Part shown: positions 43,731 to 53,613 of the stretch, piece after piece
How positions within the stretch are numbered: position 1 is the stretch's first letter
Layout: the number at the start of each line of letters is the position of its first letter
Notes under the pieces: generated by a model
What the model was told of the DNA's origin: nothing
Seen by the model: the letters and a program-made list of their open reading frames with translations, nothing else
Databases searched by the model: none
Translations under genes and position numbers: made by a program
Assembly (NCBI GenBank): GCA_900546365.1
Contig: URCF01000003.1
Coordinates: forward strand, 123,193-187,192
Reading direction: 5' to 3'
DNA length: 64,000 nt
Source: an uncultured Porphyromonadaceae bacterium
GTDB lineage: Bacteria > Bacteroidota > Bacteroidia > Bacteroidales > Muribaculaceae

Positions 43731-45518
43731 ATGAAAAATATCCGCAACTTTTGCATCATAGCGCATATCGACCACGGTAAAAGCACCCTGGCCGACCGCT
43801 TGCTTGAATATACCGACACTGTGGGAGGGAAAGACCTCCAGGCACAGGTGCTCGACGACATGGACCTCGAGCGCGAGCGTGGCATCACTATCAAGAGCCA
43901 TGCCATTCAGATGAACTATGCCCTCAATGGCGAGAAATATGTGCTCAACCTCATCGACACCCCGGGACATGTGGATTTTTCCTACGAGGTGTCGCGTTCC
44001 ATTGCCGCTTGCGAGGGGGCTTTGCTCATTGTTGACGCTTCGCAGGGCATCCAGGCGCAAACCATCTCCAACCTCTATATGGCCATTGACAACAATCTCG
44101 AGATTATACCGGTGGTCAACAAGGTGGATCTCGACAGCGCCAATCCCGATGAGGTGGAGGACCAGATTATAGACCTGCTTGGTTGCGACCGTTCCGATAT
44201 TATCCGCGCCAGCGGCAAAACCGGTGTAGGCGTGCCCGAGATTCTCGAGGCTATCGTGGAGCGTATCCCGGCACCCGAAGGCGATCCTGACGCCCCGCTG
44301 CAGGCTTTGATTTTCGATTCGGTGTTCAACCCATTCCGCGGCATCATCGCCTATTTCAAAATTGTCAACGGCACTCTGCGCAAAAACGATTTTGTGAAGT
44401 TCGTGGCCACAGGCAAGGAGTATCATGCAGATGAAATAGGTGTGCTCAAACTCGATCTTCAGCCCTGCGAGGAGCTAAAGGCCGGAAATGTGGGATATAT
44501 CATCTCCGGCATCAAGACCTCACGCGAGGTGAAGGTGGGTGACACCATCACCCATGTGGCCAACCCCTGTAAGGAGGCCATTGATGGGTTTGAAGAGGTG
44601 AAGCCGATGGTGTTTGCCGGAGTTTACCCCATCGAGACAGAGGATTTTGAAAATCTGCGTGCCTCCCTGGAAAAGCTCCAGCTTAACGATGCCTCGCTCA
44701 CCTTCCAGCCTGAATCGTCGGTGGCTCTCGGATTCGGATTCCGTTGCGGCTTCCTCGGCCTGCTCCATATGGAGATTATTCAGGAGCGCCTCGGCAGAGA
44801 GTTTGACATGGATGTGATCACCACTGTGCCCAACGTGTCCTATCGCGTATATGACAAGCGTGGCACCATGACCGAGGTGCACAACCCCTCCGGCCTTCCC
44901 GACGCCACTCTCATCGACCATATCGAGGAGCCGTATATCCGTGCGTCCATCATCACGGCCGCCGACTATATCGGGCCCATCATGACCCTCTGCCTTGGCA
45001 AGCGAGGCGAGCTCGTGAAGCAGGAGTATATCTCCGGCAACCGTATTGAGCTCACTTTTGATATGCCGCTCGGCGAAATTGTGATTGACTTCTACGACAA
45101 GCTCAAGAGCATTTCCAAAGGGTATGCTTCGTTTGATTACCATATCCACGATTTCCGCGAGTCGAAACTCGTGAGGCTCGACATCCTTCTCAACGGCGAG
45201 AGCGTGGATGCCCTCAGCACCCTTACCCATGTGGACAACGCCGTTAGCTTCGGCCGCCGTATGTGTGAGAAACTCAAGGAGCTTATCCCGAGACAGCAGT
45301 TTGACATCGCCATCCAGGCAGCCATCGGCGCCAAGATCATTGCCCGCGAAACCATCAAGGCTGTGCGCAAGGATGTGACAGCGAAATGCTACGGTGGCGA
45401 TATATCGCGTAAACGCAAGCTGCTTGAAAAACAGAAAAAAGGTAAGAAACGTATGAAGCAGATCGGCTCGGTGGAGGTGCCGCAGAAAGCGTTCCTTGCC
45501 GTGCTCAAGCTCGATTGA
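43731..45518 (+). CDS. lepA: Elongation factor 4 (LepA), ribosome back-translocase GTPase
   Basis: 595 residues, the normal length. G motifs are AHIDHGKST (10-18), DTPGH and NKVDL. The LepA-specific C-terminus has [25 protein letters not shown] (spanning about 550-575). It acts on stalled or mistranslocated ribosomes. It has its own promoter and terminator. Confidence 0.97.
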   Translation: MKNIRNFCIIAHIDHGKSTLADRLLEYTDTVGGKDLQAQVLDDMDLERERGITIKSHAIQMNYALNGEKYVLNLIDTPGHVDFSYEVSRSIAACEGALLIVDASQGIQAQTISNLYMAIDNNLEIIPVVNKVDLDSANPDEVEDQIIDLLGCDRSDIIRASGKTGVGVPEILEAIVERIPAPEGDPDAPLQALIFDSVFNPFRGIIAYFKIVNGTLRKNDFVKFVATGKEYHADEIGVLKLDLQPCEELKAGNVGYIISGIKTSREVKVGDTITHVANPCKEAIDGFEEVKPMVFAGVYPIETEDFENLRASLEKLQLNDASLTFQPESSVALGFGFRCGFLGLLHMEIIQERLGREFDMDVITTVPNVSYRVYDKRGTMTEVHNPSGLPDATLIDHIEEPYIRASIITAADYIGPIMTLCLGKRGELVKQEYISGNRIELTFDMPLGEIVIDFYDKLKSISKGYASFDYHIHDFRESKLVRLDILLNGESVDALSTLTHVDNAVSFGRRMCEKLKELIPRQQFDIAIQAAIGAKIIARETIKAVRKDVTAKCYGGDISRKRKLLEKQKKGKKRMKQIGSVEVPQKAFLAVLKLD

Positions 45519-45533
45519 AATCATCAGATTCCC

Positions 45534-45572
45534 ACTGCGCTGCCAAAACCAATCCGGCGGCGCAGTTGTTTT
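45534..45572 (+). terminator. Terminator of lepA
   Basis: ACTGCGCTGCC (45534-45544) pairs with GGCGGCGCAGT (45556-45566), with one G-U pair, followed by TTGTTTT. It lies 16 bp after the lepA stop. Confidence 0.7.
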
Positions 45573-45611
45573 CAGGATAATAGAAGATTGTTATTACTAC
45601 AGACTACCTAT

Positions 45612-47036
45612 ATGTCAACAAAATCATCCGTTTCACACGAACATCCTTCGCCTTATTTCGCTGCGCTGCAGGCTTTGCGCCGCCACACCACCGGTGGCAA
45701 CATATTGATATTCGCCACTGTGCTCGCCTTGATAGTAGCCAACATCCCGGCTATCAACGGCTATTATTTCGAGTTTTGGAACCAGGAGGTGTATCTGCAG
45801 GTCGGAGGATTCAATATCTTCAGCCATGCGGGGCACCCCATGACCATGCTCCAGTTCATCAACGATGCGTTGATGGCCATTTTCTTCTTCACCATCGGCC
45901 TTGAAATCAAGCGCGAGGTGCTGGTAGGGGAGTTGTCCTCGTTTCGCCAGGCCCTGCTCCCCATCATGGGAGCCATTGGCGGCATGGCATTCCCTGTGAC
46001 CATATTCTATCTCATGAGCCGCGGCACCGACTATGTGGACGGAGCCGCCATACCTATGGCCACAGATATAGCGTTTTCGCTCGGCGTGCTCGCTATGCTG
46101 GGCTCGAGAGTGCCCGTGTCGTTGAAGATATTTCTTACCACTCTCGCGGTGGTGGACGATATCGGTGGCATCATTGTGATAGCCGTGTTCTATTCCACCC
46201 ATATCGAGGTGATGCTGCTGGTGTATGCCGCACTGCTGCTCGGACTGCTTCTGCTCGGCTCGCTGATGAGGATTCAGAGCAAGATATTCTATGTCACAGT
46301 GGGGCTCGTGGTATGGTTCCTGTTTCTTAACTCGGGCGTGCACCCCACCATCGCAGGCGTGCTTGTGGCATTCTGTGTTCCTGCCAAGCCGGTGTTTGCT
46401 CCTAAGAAATATGTGAAAGCCATCCGTGGTGCCATCTCCCACTTCAATCAGGAGGATGACGATGCACTCAACCGCCGCTCGATTCTCGACAAGGATCAGA
46501 TGAACTGGCTCAAGGAGGTGGAATCGGCTTCCGACAAGGTCATCTCCCCGCTGCAGGACCTCGAGGATTCACTCCACGCCACTGTCAACAATTTCATCGT
46601 GCCGCTGTTTGCGTTTGCTAACGCCGGTATATATCTGCTTGACCTCAATCCCGGCATGGTGGTGCATGGCATCAGTCTGGCTATTATTTGCGGCCTTGTT
46701 TTCGGCAAATTCCTCGGCATCCTCGGATTCTCGTGGCTGACAGTGAAGCTTGGATGGGCACCCGTTCCGCAGCATTGCAACTGGCTCATGATGGCATCGA
46801 TCGCTGTGCTCGGCGGCATCGGATTCACAGTGTCGTTGTTCATAGCCAATCTCTCCTTCTCCTCTCTCGGAGCCCACGGCATGGAGCTGCTCAACCAGTC
46901 CAAGCTCGGCATTGTGGTCGGTTCGCTCTTGGCAGGGGTGCTTGGATTCGTGCTGCTGCATTTCACCTTGCCTTCCAAAGCTCAGGCTGAGCAGTTCCTG
47001 GCTGAGGATGAGGCCAAAGGGAAAGCCGGTAGATAG
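45612..47036 (+). CDS. nhaA: Na+/H+ antiporter NhaA
   Basis: 474 residues from the ATG at 45612, preferred over an in-frame ATG at 45588 because the added eight residues are hydrophobic and unlike the polar N-terminus of the family. About twelve membrane helices. The ion-binding motif is AIPMATDIAFSLGVLAMLG with the first Asp, and the second Asp lies in LAVVDDIGGIIVIA; both Asp residues of the active site are present. It exports sodium for pH and salt control. It is longer than E. coli NhaA (388) through a central hydrophilic insert (about 280-320) of the kind common in Bacteroidetes. Confidence 0.95.
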   Translation: MSTKSSVSHEHPSPYFAALQALRRHTTGGNILIFATVLALIVANIPAINGYYFEFWNQEVYLQVGGFNIFSHAGHPMTMLQFINDALMAIFFFTIGLEIKREVLVGELSSFRQALLPIMGAIGGMAFPVTIFYLMSRGTDYVDGAAIPMATDIAFSLGVLAMLGSRVPVSLKIFLTTLAVVDDIGGIIVIAVFYSTHIEVMLLVYAALLLGLLLLGSLMRIQSKIFYVTVGLVVWFLFLNSGVHPTIAGVLVAFCVPAKPVFAPKKYVKAIRGAISHFNQEDDDALNRRSILDKDQMNWLKEVESASDKVISPLQDLEDSLHATVNNFIVPLFAFANAGIYLLDLNPGMVVHGISLAIICGLVFGKFLGILGFSWLTVKLGWAPVPQHCNWLMMASIAVLGGIGFTVSLFIANLSFSSLGAHGMELLNQSKLGIVVGSLLAGVLGFVLLHFTLPSKAQAEQFLAEDEAKGKAGR

Positions 47037-47067
47037 AGTATTAAAAAATACAAAAATCAAGAAATAT

Positions 47068-47098
47068 GTGGAAGGAAATTTTTCCTTTCACATTTTTA
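47068..47098 (+). terminator. Terminator of nhaA
   Basis: GTGGAAGGAAA (47068-47078) pairs with TTTCCTTTCAC (47081-47091), one G-U pair, followed by ATTTTTA. It lies 31 bp after the nhaA stop. Confidence 0.65.
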
Positions 47099-47101
47099 TG
47101 T

Positions 47102-47140
47102 TAATTTTGACGCGAAATGTTAAATGTAATATTTTAACAT
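47102..47140 (+). promoter_or_regulatory. Putative rprX -7 box and downstream inverted repeat
   Basis: TAATTTTG (47102-47109) fits TAnnTTTG. Just beyond the expected start site lies an inverted repeat, ATGTTAAA (47117-47124) and TTTAACAT (47133-47140), with an 8-base spacer. This spacing suits a dimeric regulator sitting over the start of the transcript. The leader to the rprX ATG at 47250 would be about 137 bases. Confidence 0.45.
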
Positions 47141-47249
47141 CTCTCACAACAATTCACAACCTTAATTGTTAACATAATAAAGATTAATCATTTGTAAAAA
47201 TCAGGCCTGACTGTCAGTCCATCCTGCTGTTGAGGCCGTAGAGATAATA

Positions 47250-48773
47250 ATGAAAAAGTCAATTATTTGGTTTCTCACCATCATCATGGCCCTGACATTT
47301 GCGGGACTCCTGTACATTCAGATAATGTATATGAGGAATATGGTGCGGATGCGCGACGAGCAGTTTGCCGAGGGTGTCAAGCGCAGCCTCTACAGTGTGA
47401 GCAATATGCTTGAGCAGGAGGAAGCCAGATACTATTTGGAAAACGATGTGGCCAGCATCGAGTCATCGGTGGTTCCGGCCTATCCCGGTGCCGGGAGCAA
47501 TCTCGGCGGCGTGCGCTATTCTGTCACCACTTCCGAGGGGCTGAGCAGTGACTTCACATTCACAGGTGAAATCACCGCATTGTCGCCGCAGCTCTCCGCT
47601 GAGGCCAAGAAGCAGCGGTACAGCTCCATGCAGGAAACCGTGCGTAACCAGTATATGTATCAGCGCGGTCTGCTCAATGAGGTGATTCTGAGTATCATCA
47701 GTCAGTCGGGCAACCGCGACATAGCAGTCCGTGCCGACAGTGCCACTGTGTCGATGTTCCTCACCATGGAGCTCGCCAACAACGGCATAATGCTTCCGTT
47801 TGAGTTTGCGGTGGTCAACAGGATGGGAGCGCCGGTGTACAAGACTGCCGGATTCAACACCGATAATTCCAATTCGGGCAACACTTTTGTGCAGACTCTT
47901 TTTCCCAACGATGCCAAAAACACCATGAACTATCTCAAGGTGTATTTCCCCGACAAAAAGGATTATTTATTCTCATCTGTCAAATTCATGCTGCCGTCGT
48001 TCCTCTTCACCATCATATTGCTGATAGTGTTTCTCTACACCATAATCGTGGCTTTCAAGCAGAAGAAGCTCACTGAGATGAAAAACGACTTCATCAACAA
48101 TATGACCCATGAATTCAAAACCCCCATCTCCACCATATCACTTGCCGCACAGATGCTTAACGACACTTCCGTGCGCAAGTCGCCCAAGATGCTCGAGCAT
48201 ATATCCACTGTGATCAATGACGAGACCAAAAGGTTGCGTTTTCAGGTGGAGAAGGTGCTCCAGATGTCGATGTTCGACCGTCAGAAAGCCACTCTCAGGC
48301 TTCAGGATGTGAATGCAAACGAGGTGATGGCTTCGATTGTCCACACATTCAAAATCAAGGTAGAGAAGTATGGTGGCACCATCGTGCCCGACCTCAATGC
48401 CGAAGATGCTATTGTGAATGTCGATGAGATGCACTTCACAAATGTGATTTTCAATCTGCTTGACAACGCGGTGAAATACCGGCGCGAGGATGTGCCGCTG
48501 AGGCTTGAGGTGTCCACCCGCGACATCTCCGACCATAGGCTTGAAATCACCGTCAAGGACAATGGCATAGGTGTGAAAAAGGAGGATTTGAAAAAGATTT
48601 TTGAAAAATTCTACCGTGTGAGCACCGGCAACCGTCACGATGTGAAAGGGTTCGGACTCGGTTTGGCCTACGTGCACAAAATGGTGCAGGAGCTTCATGG
48701 CGACATCAAGGTGGAGAGCGAACTCAATGTCGGAACAAAATTTATAATCATATTACCGTTAACTAAAAACTGA
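47250..48773 (+). CDS. rprX: Two-component sensor histidine kinase, RprX-like
   Basis: 507 residues. Membrane helices at about 6-26 and 249-269 bracket a periplasmic sensor region of about 220 residues. No clear HAMP domain follows. The phosphorylated His287 lies in NMTHEFKTPIST. The ATPase domain has NLLDNAVKY (N-box), DNGIGVKKED and GFGLGLAYVHKMV. It pairs with the OmpR-type regulator 6 bp downstream, whose close match to Bacteroides RprY supports the name. The signal is unknown; in Bacteroides and Porphyromonas the system is linked to stress. Confidence 0.85.
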   Translation: MKKSIIWFLTIIMALTFAGLLYIQIMYMRNMVRMRDEQFAEGVKRSLYSVSNMLEQEEARYYLENDVASIESSVVPAYPGAGSNLGGVRYSVTTSEGLSSDFTFTGEITALSPQLSAEAKKQRYSSMQETVRNQYMYQRGLLNEVILSIISQSGNRDIAVRADSATVSMFLTMELANNGIMLPFEFAVVNRMGAPVYKTAGFNTDNSNSGNTFVQTLFPNDAKNTMNYLKVYFPDKKDYLFSSVKFMLPSFLFTIILLIVFLYTIIVAFKQKKLTEMKNDFINNMTHEFKTPISTISLAAQMLNDTSVRKSPKMLEHISTVINDETKRLRFQVEKVLQMSMFDRQKATLRLQDVNANEVMASIVHTFKIKVEKYGGTIVPDLNAEDAIVNVDEMHFTNVIFNLLDNAVKYRREDVPLRLEVSTRDISDHRLEITVKDNGIGVKKEDLKKIFEKFYRVSTGNRHDVKGFGLGLAYVHKMVQELHGDIKVESELNVGTKFIIILPLTKN

Positions 48774-48779
48774 ACAATT

Positions 48780-49490
48780 ATGGAAGAACGTTTGCGTATC
48801 CTATTATGCGAAGACGATGAAAACCTGGGTATGCTCCTCAGAGAATACCTTCAGGCCAAGGGCTTCAATGCCGACCTCTTTGCCGATGGTGAGAGCGGTT
48901 ATAAAGCGTTTCTCAAAGGGAAGTACGACCTGTGCGTGCTGGATGTGATGATGCCCAAGAAGGACGGATTCGCACTCGCTCAAGAAATCAGGACCGTCAA
49001 CTCCGAAGTGCCCATTATCTTCCTCACCGCCAAATCCATCAAGGAGGATATTCTTGAAGGGTTCAAGATTGGTGCCGATGACTATATCACCAAACCGTTC
49101 TCTATGGAGGAGCTGGTGTTCCGTATCGAGGCCATTCTCCGCCGCGTTAAGGGCAAGAAGGGCAAGGAAATCACTATGTACAAGATTGGCAAGTTCACTT
49201 TCGACACTCAGAAGCAGGTGCTTATGATTGATGACAAGGTGACCAAGCTCACCACAAAGGAGTCGGAGCTGCTTAGCCTTCTCTGTGCGCATGTCAATGA
49301 AATTCTTGAGCGCAACTTTGCCCTCAAAACCATCTGGATTGACGATAACTATTTCAATGCCCGCAGCATGGATGTGTATATCACTAAGCTCCGCAAACAT
49401 CTGCGCGAGGATCCGAGCATCGAAATCATCAATATCCACGGCAAAGGGTACAAGCTTATCGCTCCCGATGTGGAAACCAATGCCAAATGA
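48780..49490 (+). CDS. rprY: OmpR/PhoB-family response regulator, RprY-like
   Basis: 236 residues. The receiver domain has the acidic pair E11-D12-D13, phosphoacceptor D55 in CVLDVMMPKKDG and Lys105 in YITKPF. A winged-helix DNA-binding domain fills about 135-232 (LTTKESELLSLL and MDVYITKLRKHLREDP). The N-terminus, MEERLRILLCEDDENLG, closely resembles Bacteroides RprY as I recall it. It is expressed with the kinase and ends at a terminator shared with the convergent ugd. Confidence 0.88.
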   Translation: MEERLRILLCEDDENLGMLLREYLQAKGFNADLFADGESGYKAFLKGKYDLCVLDVMMPKKDGFALAQEIRTVNSEVPIIFLTAKSIKEDILEGFKIGADDYITKPFSMEELVFRIEAILRRVKGKKGKEITMYKIGKFTFDTQKQVLMIDDKVTKLTTKESELLSLLCAHVNEILERNFALKTIWIDDNYFNARSMDVYITKLRKHLREDPSIEIINIHGKGYKLIAPDVETNAK

Positions 49491-49514
49491 TATAGTTTCC
49501 CCATAGCTATACAA

Positions 49515-49549
49515 CAAAGGCCGGAGAGTTGCTGATTCTCCGGCCTTTG
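49515..49549. terminator. Bidirectional terminator between rprY and ugd
   Basis: A perfect 13-bp stem joins CAAAGGCCGGAGA (49515-49527) to TCTCCGGCCTTTG (49537-49549). It lies between two convergent genes and can act in both directions, though neither side has a long T-run. Confidence 0.75.
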
Positions 49550-49564
49550 ATTTGACTTTTCTGT

Positions 49565-50878
49565 TTATCGGCGGCCTATGCAGCTGTAGGTGAGTCCTTC
49601 ATCGGCCAGTTCCGCGGGGTCGTAGATATTCCTTCCGTCCACCACCACATTGCCTCGCATGGCTTTCTTCACCACTCGCCACGAGGGCACGCGGAACTGC
49701 TTCCACTCGGTGAGCAGAGCCACAGCATCAGCATCAGCCACAGCGTCATACATATCGCGGGCATAAATCACTTTGTTGCCTATCCGCCGTTTGCATTCAT
49801 CCATCGCCACCGGGTCGTACACCACCACTTCGGCTCCTTGAGCCAGCAGATGGTCTATCACCACCAGCGACGGTGCCTCGCGCATATCATCGGTTTCGGG
49901 CTTGAACGACAGTCCCCATATAGCCACCCTTTTGCCTCGCAGCGACCCGAGGGCTTGGCTTAGTTTGTGAAACACCACCGCTTTCTGCATATTGTTCACC
50001 TCGTCCACAGCCTCTATTATCCTCATTCTGTGGCCGCACTCAGCTCCGGTGCGGGCCAGAGCCTTCACATCCTTGGGAAAACAGGAGCCACCATAGCCAC
50101 ATCCCGGATACAGGAATTTGCTCCCGATACGGACATCCGATGCTATTCCTTTGCGCACCATATTCACATCCGCGCCCACCAGTTCGCAAAGTGCCGCTAT
50201 CTCGTTCATGAACGATATGCGGGTGGCGAGCATGGAGTTGGCTGCATATTTGGTCATCTCGGCCGAGGCTATATCCATGAATATCACCCTGAAATTGTTG
50301 AGCAGGAACGGGCGGTACAGCCGCTCCATCACCTTGCGGGCGCGGTCGGTTTCGGTGCCTATCACCACACGGTCGGGCGACATGAAATCTTTTATCGCTG
50401 CCCCCTCTTTCAAAAATTCAGGATTGGAGGCCACCTCAAACTCCACATCCACGCCTCTGCGCTCAAGCTCCTCCTCCACGGCCTTACGCACCAGAGCGGA
50501 GGTGCCCACCGGCACTGTGCTCTTGGTCACCAGGATTGAGTAGCGGTTGATAAGCCGCCCGAAGTTGCGGGCCACCTCAAGCACATACTGAAGGTCGGCG
50601 CTTCCATCCTGGTCGGGCGGGGTGCCGACGGCGCAGAATACTGCCTCAACATCATCGATGCAATCCTCAAGGTTGGTGGTGAATCTTAGCCTCCCGGCTT
50701 CGGTGTTGCGTTTCACAAGATCGTCCAGCCCGGGTTCGTAGATAGGGATTATACCTTTGCGCAGATCCCCGATTTTTTTCGCATCTATATCCACGCAGGT
50801 CACATTGATGCCTACTTCGGCAAAGCATGCTCCGCTGACAAGGCCTACATATCCGGTGCCGACAATTGCTATGTTCAT
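49565..50878 (-). CDS. ugd: UDP-glucose 6-dehydrogenase
   Basis: 437 residues. It oxidises UDP-glucose to UDP-glucuronate for envelope or capsular polysaccharide. The NAD-binding start is IAIVGTGYVGLVSGACFAEV (first 20-odd residues), substrate-site segments are NPEFLKEGAA and KYAANSMLATRISFMNE, and the catalytic Cys is in GCGYGGSCFPKD. The C-terminal UDP-binding domain has WGLSFKPETDDMREAPS. Length is normal. It stands alone, divergent from a TonB receptor gene. Confidence 0.95.
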   Translation of the reverse strand: MNIAIVGTGYVGLVSGACFAEVGINVTCVDIDAKKIGDLRKGIIPIYEPGLDDLVKRNTEAGRLRFTTNLEDCIDDVEAVFCAVGTPPDQDGSADLQYVLEVARNFGRLINRYSILVTKSTVPVGTSALVRKAVEEELERRGVDVEFEVASNPEFLKEGAAIKDFMSPDRVVIGTETDRARKVMERLYRPFLLNNFRVIFMDIASAEMTKYAANSMLATRISFMNEIAALCELVGADVNMVRKGIASDVRIGSKFLYPGCGYGGSCFPKDVKALARTGAECGHRMRIIEAVDEVNNMQKAVVFHKLSQALGSLRGKRVAIWGLSFKPETDDMREAPSLVVIDHLLAQGAEVVVYDPVAMDECKRRIGNKVIYARDMYDAVADADAVALLTEWKQFRVPSWRVVKKAMRGNVVVDGRNIYDPAELADEGLTYSCIGRR

Positions 50879-50906
50879 AAAGAGGTGTTTGAATTTGTTG
50901 AGGGTA

Positions 50907-50914
50907 CAAAATTA
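50907..50914 (-). promoter_or_regulatory. -7 box of ugd
   Basis: TAATTTTG on the minus strand (50914-50907) fits TAnnTTTG and would give a leader of about 25 bases. The -33 element is not clear. Confidence 0.5.
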
Positions 50915-50969
50915 CACAATAATATTATTGGGAGCTATAATTTAAGCGTGATTTTGTCGTTTATTCATT

Positions 50970-53387
50970 ATGACACGAATATTCAGGCCACTTATCATAT
51001 TTTTTTGCTTGCTCTCCAGCATAGTTGTTTATTCAGCCGGCGTCAATATACGCGGCAAGGTGATTGATGAAGCCAACAAGCCGTTGGAGTTTGTCAACGT
51101 GAGGATTGCGGGCACTGCGCTCGGCACTTCCACCGGGCTGCAGGGCGATTACAAGCTGTCGTGCCCCGCCTCCGACACCATTGTTGTGGTGTTCAGCTCC
51201 ATAGGCTATGTGGAGGAGAAACGCACTCTGATTGACGCTTCGGGCGATGTGACCATCAACATGCGGATGCGCGAGAACAGCAAGGTGCTTGGCGAGGTGG
51301 AGGTGACCGAGATTAAAAAACAAACCGGTGCCATGCAAACCATCGATGCCTCCGACTACCGTATCGCCGCTGATGCCACCGGAGGCAGCATAGAATCGAT
51401 GCTCACCACCATGGCCGGTGTCAACTCAAGCAATGAGCTCTCATCGCAATACTCTGTGCGAGGCGGTAGCTATGATGAGAACAGTGTGTATATCAACGGC
51501 ATAGAGGTGTATCGCCCACTGCTCGTTTCCTCCGGTCAGCAGGAGGGCCTTTCGGTGATCAATCCCGACATGGTGGGCGCAATCGGTTTCTCCACAGGTG
51601 GTTTTACAGCCGAATATGCCGACAAGATGTCTTCCGCCCTCGACATCACATACCGCCAGCCTGAGGCGTTCGAGGGGAGTGTGTCGGCAAGCCTCATGGG
51701 TGGCAGCTTGGCTCTCGGACAGAGCACCAAGCATTTCTCGCAGCTTCACGGCATCCGCTACAAACGCAACTCCTCCTTGCTCAGTTCCATGGAGACAAAA
51801 GGTGAGTACGACCCCAACTATTTCGACTATCAAACCAATATAGTGTGGACTATGTCGCCAAAATGGAAGGTGTCGTTTCTTGGCAATATAGCCGTGAACA
51901 ACTATAAGTTCACGCCCACCACACGCGAAACCAACTTCGGCACTGCCGAGGATGCAAAACGGTTCAAGGTGTATTTTGACGGGCATGAGAAAGATAAGTT
52001 TGAAACATATTTCGGTGCTCTCTCCCTCGACTACCGTCCCTCCAACGCCACTAACCTCAGCCTCATAGCTGCCGGATTTCTCAGCAATGAACTTGTGACC
52101 TATGATATTTCCGGCGAATATTGGCTCGACCAGGCCGGCACTTCGGGCGAGGATGGTGTCGGTGGTGAACTCGGCGTGGGACGCTATCATGAACATGCCC
52201 GCAACCGCCTCAAATCCTCGGTGTTCTCGCTCACTCTCAAAGGTTCCACTGCCTTGGCCAAAGGAAAGCACACCCTGGGCTACGGCCTTGTGCTCAAGAG
52301 CGAGCATATCATGGACCGAAGCAAGGAGTGGGAGCTGCGTGACTCCGCCGGATTCTCTCTTCCCGTGGCTCCCGACGTCTTGAAGATGATATACAGTCAG
52401 GCTTCACACAACGACTTGACCTCCACCCGATTCAATGCCTATGTGATGGACAATATCCGCTTCAACACTAAGTATGGCTATCTCACAGCCAATGCCGGTG
52501 TCAGGTTGTCCTACTGGTCGTTCAACAAGGAGTTTCTTTTCTCGCCGCGTATTCATGTAGGGTTCGTTCCCGAAAAAAACAATCGCTGGGCATTCCGTTT
52601 TGCCACGGGCCTCTACTATCAGGCTCCATTTTTCAAGGAGTTCCGTATGCCGGTGATTGACGATAACGGCAATCAGATCATCAAGTTCAACGAAAACATC
52701 AAGTCGCAGCGGAGCTATCAGATAATCCTCGGCAGCGACTACACTTTCAGAGCTTTCAACCGTCCGTTCAAACTTACCGGTGAACTCTACTACAAGGCTC
52801 TCGGCAATCTTGTGCCGTATGAAATCGACAACCTCAAGGTGAACTATTCCGGAGTCAACTCTTCCAGTGGCATGACAGCCGGTGTGGATTTCAAGCTGTT
52901 TGGTCAGTTTGTGCCGGGCAGCGACTCCTGGATCAGCTTCTCGTTGATGAAAACTCAGGAGAATCTCAACGGCGTGAAAGTGCCGCGCCCCACCGACCAG
53001 CGCTATAGCTTCGCGCTCTATTTCACCGACTATTTCCCGAAATTCCCCAAATTGAAATTCTCCCTCCGCGGCATCTTCTCGGATGGCCTTCCGGCCACCG
53101 CGCCGCAATCCACCCGCGATAAAGGGTATTTCCGCACTCCCGCCTACAAGCGTGTGGATGTGGGCCTTTACTACGGTCTCCTAACTCCGCGCAAGGATGG
53201 CGAGCCACGCGAAGGGTTCTGGCGCCACTTCAAGAGCATCTGGCTCGGTGTGGATTGCTTCAATCTGCTCGACATCTCAAATGTCAGCAGCTACTATTGG
53301 GTCACCGATGTCAACGACATCCAGTATGCCGTGCCCAACTACCTTACCCGTCGCCAGTTCAACGTAAAGCTGACCATCGACTTCTGA
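50970..53387 (+). CDS. TonB-dependent receptor with N-terminal carboxypeptidase-regulatory-like domain
   Basis: 805 residues. A signal peptide (about 1-24) is followed by a carboxypeptidase-regulatory-like domain (about 25-105, with VNIRGKVIDEANKPLEFVNV), a plug domain (about 120-230, with MLTTMAGVNSSNELSSQYSV and RGGSYDENSVYING) and a beta-barrel to the end, which closes with RRQFNVKLTIDF and its terminal Phe. No SusD partner follows, so this is not a SusCD pair. The ligand is unknown; such stand-alone receptors often take up metal chelates or small molecules. Confidence 0.88.
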   Translation: MTRIFRPLIIFFCLLSSIVVYSAGVNIRGKVIDEANKPLEFVNVRIAGTALGTSTGLQGDYKLSCPASDTIVVVFSSIGYVEEKRTLIDASGDVTINMRMRENSKVLGEVEVTEIKKQTGAMQTIDASDYRIAADATGGSIESMLTTMAGVNSSNELSSQYSVRGGSYDENSVYINGIEVYRPLLVSSGQQEGLSVINPDMVGAIGFSTGGFTAEYADKMSSALDITYRQPEAFEGSVSASLMGGSLALGQSTKHFSQLHGIRYKRNSSLLSSMETKGEYDPNYFDYQTNIVWTMSPKWKVSFLGNIAVNNYKFTPTTRETNFGTAEDAKRFKVYFDGHEKDKFETYFGALSLDYRPSNATNLSLIAAGFLSNELVTYDISGEYWLDQAGTSGEDGVGGELGVGRYHEHARNRLKSSVFSLTLKGSTALAKGKHTLGYGLVLKSEHIMDRSKEWELRDSAGFSLPVAPDVLKMIYSQASHNDLTSTRFNAYVMDNIRFNTKYGYLTANAGVRLSYWSFNKEFLFSPRIHVGFVPEKNNRWAFRFATGLYYQAPFFKEFRMPVIDDNGNQIIKFNENIKSQRSYQIILGSDYTFRAFNRPFKLTGELYYKALGNLVPYEIDNLKVNYSGVNSSSGMTAGVDFKLFGQFVPGSDSWISFSLMKTQENLNGVKVPRPTDQRYSFALYFTDYFPKFPKLKFSLRGIFSDGLPATAPQSTRDKGYFRTPAYKRVDVGLYYGLLTPRKDGEPREGFWRHFKSIWLGVDCFNLLDISNVSSYYWVTDVNDIQYAVPNYLTRRQFNVKLTIDF

Positions 53388-53468
53388 TCAATCTAAACAA
53401 GATCAGTACTCATTCATAGCATAATTGTTAAATAATGTAAAAGCAAGCATAAATATTTATTGGATATA

Positions 53469-53498
53469 TTGCCTATCCAATATTTATGCGTATCTTTG
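53469..53498 (+). promoter_or_regulatory. Promoter of a short transcription unit
   Basis: TTG (53469-53471), a 19-base spacer and TATCTTTG (53491-53498) give a good promoter. It is followed only about 35 bases after its start site by a terminator, so it does not obviously serve the porin gene. Confidence 0.7.
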
Positions 53499-53501
53499 CA
53501 T

Positions 53502-53566
53502 CAGTTTTTCATGGTATAGATTTAAGGTAGAAGATTATTCGTCGTGATGACGAGTAATTTTTTTTT
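53502..53566 (+). ncRNA. Candidate small RNA or attenuated leader, about 65 nt
   Basis: The unit runs from the predicted start after TATCTTTG to a terminator: ATTATTCGTC (53534-53543) pairs with GACGAGTAAT (53549-53558) around a GTGAT loop, followed by nine T (53558-53566). A second full promoter for the porin lies after it. The RNA contains ATG-GTA-TAG (53511-53519), too short for a gene. It could be a free small RNA, or an upstream leader whose readthrough adds to porin expression. Confidence 0.55.
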
Positions 53567-53573
53567 GTGTTGT

Positions 53574-53604
53574 TTTGTAGCTATTGCTTAATAAGCTACC
53601 TTTG
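53574..53604 (+). promoter_or_regulatory. Promoter of the putative porin
   Basis: TTTG (53574-53577), a 19-base spacer and TACCTTTG (53597-53604) match the consensus. Only nine bases separate the -7 box from the ATG at 53614, so the leader would be about six bases. Confidence 0.8.
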
Positions 53605-53613
53605 CATCAATTT

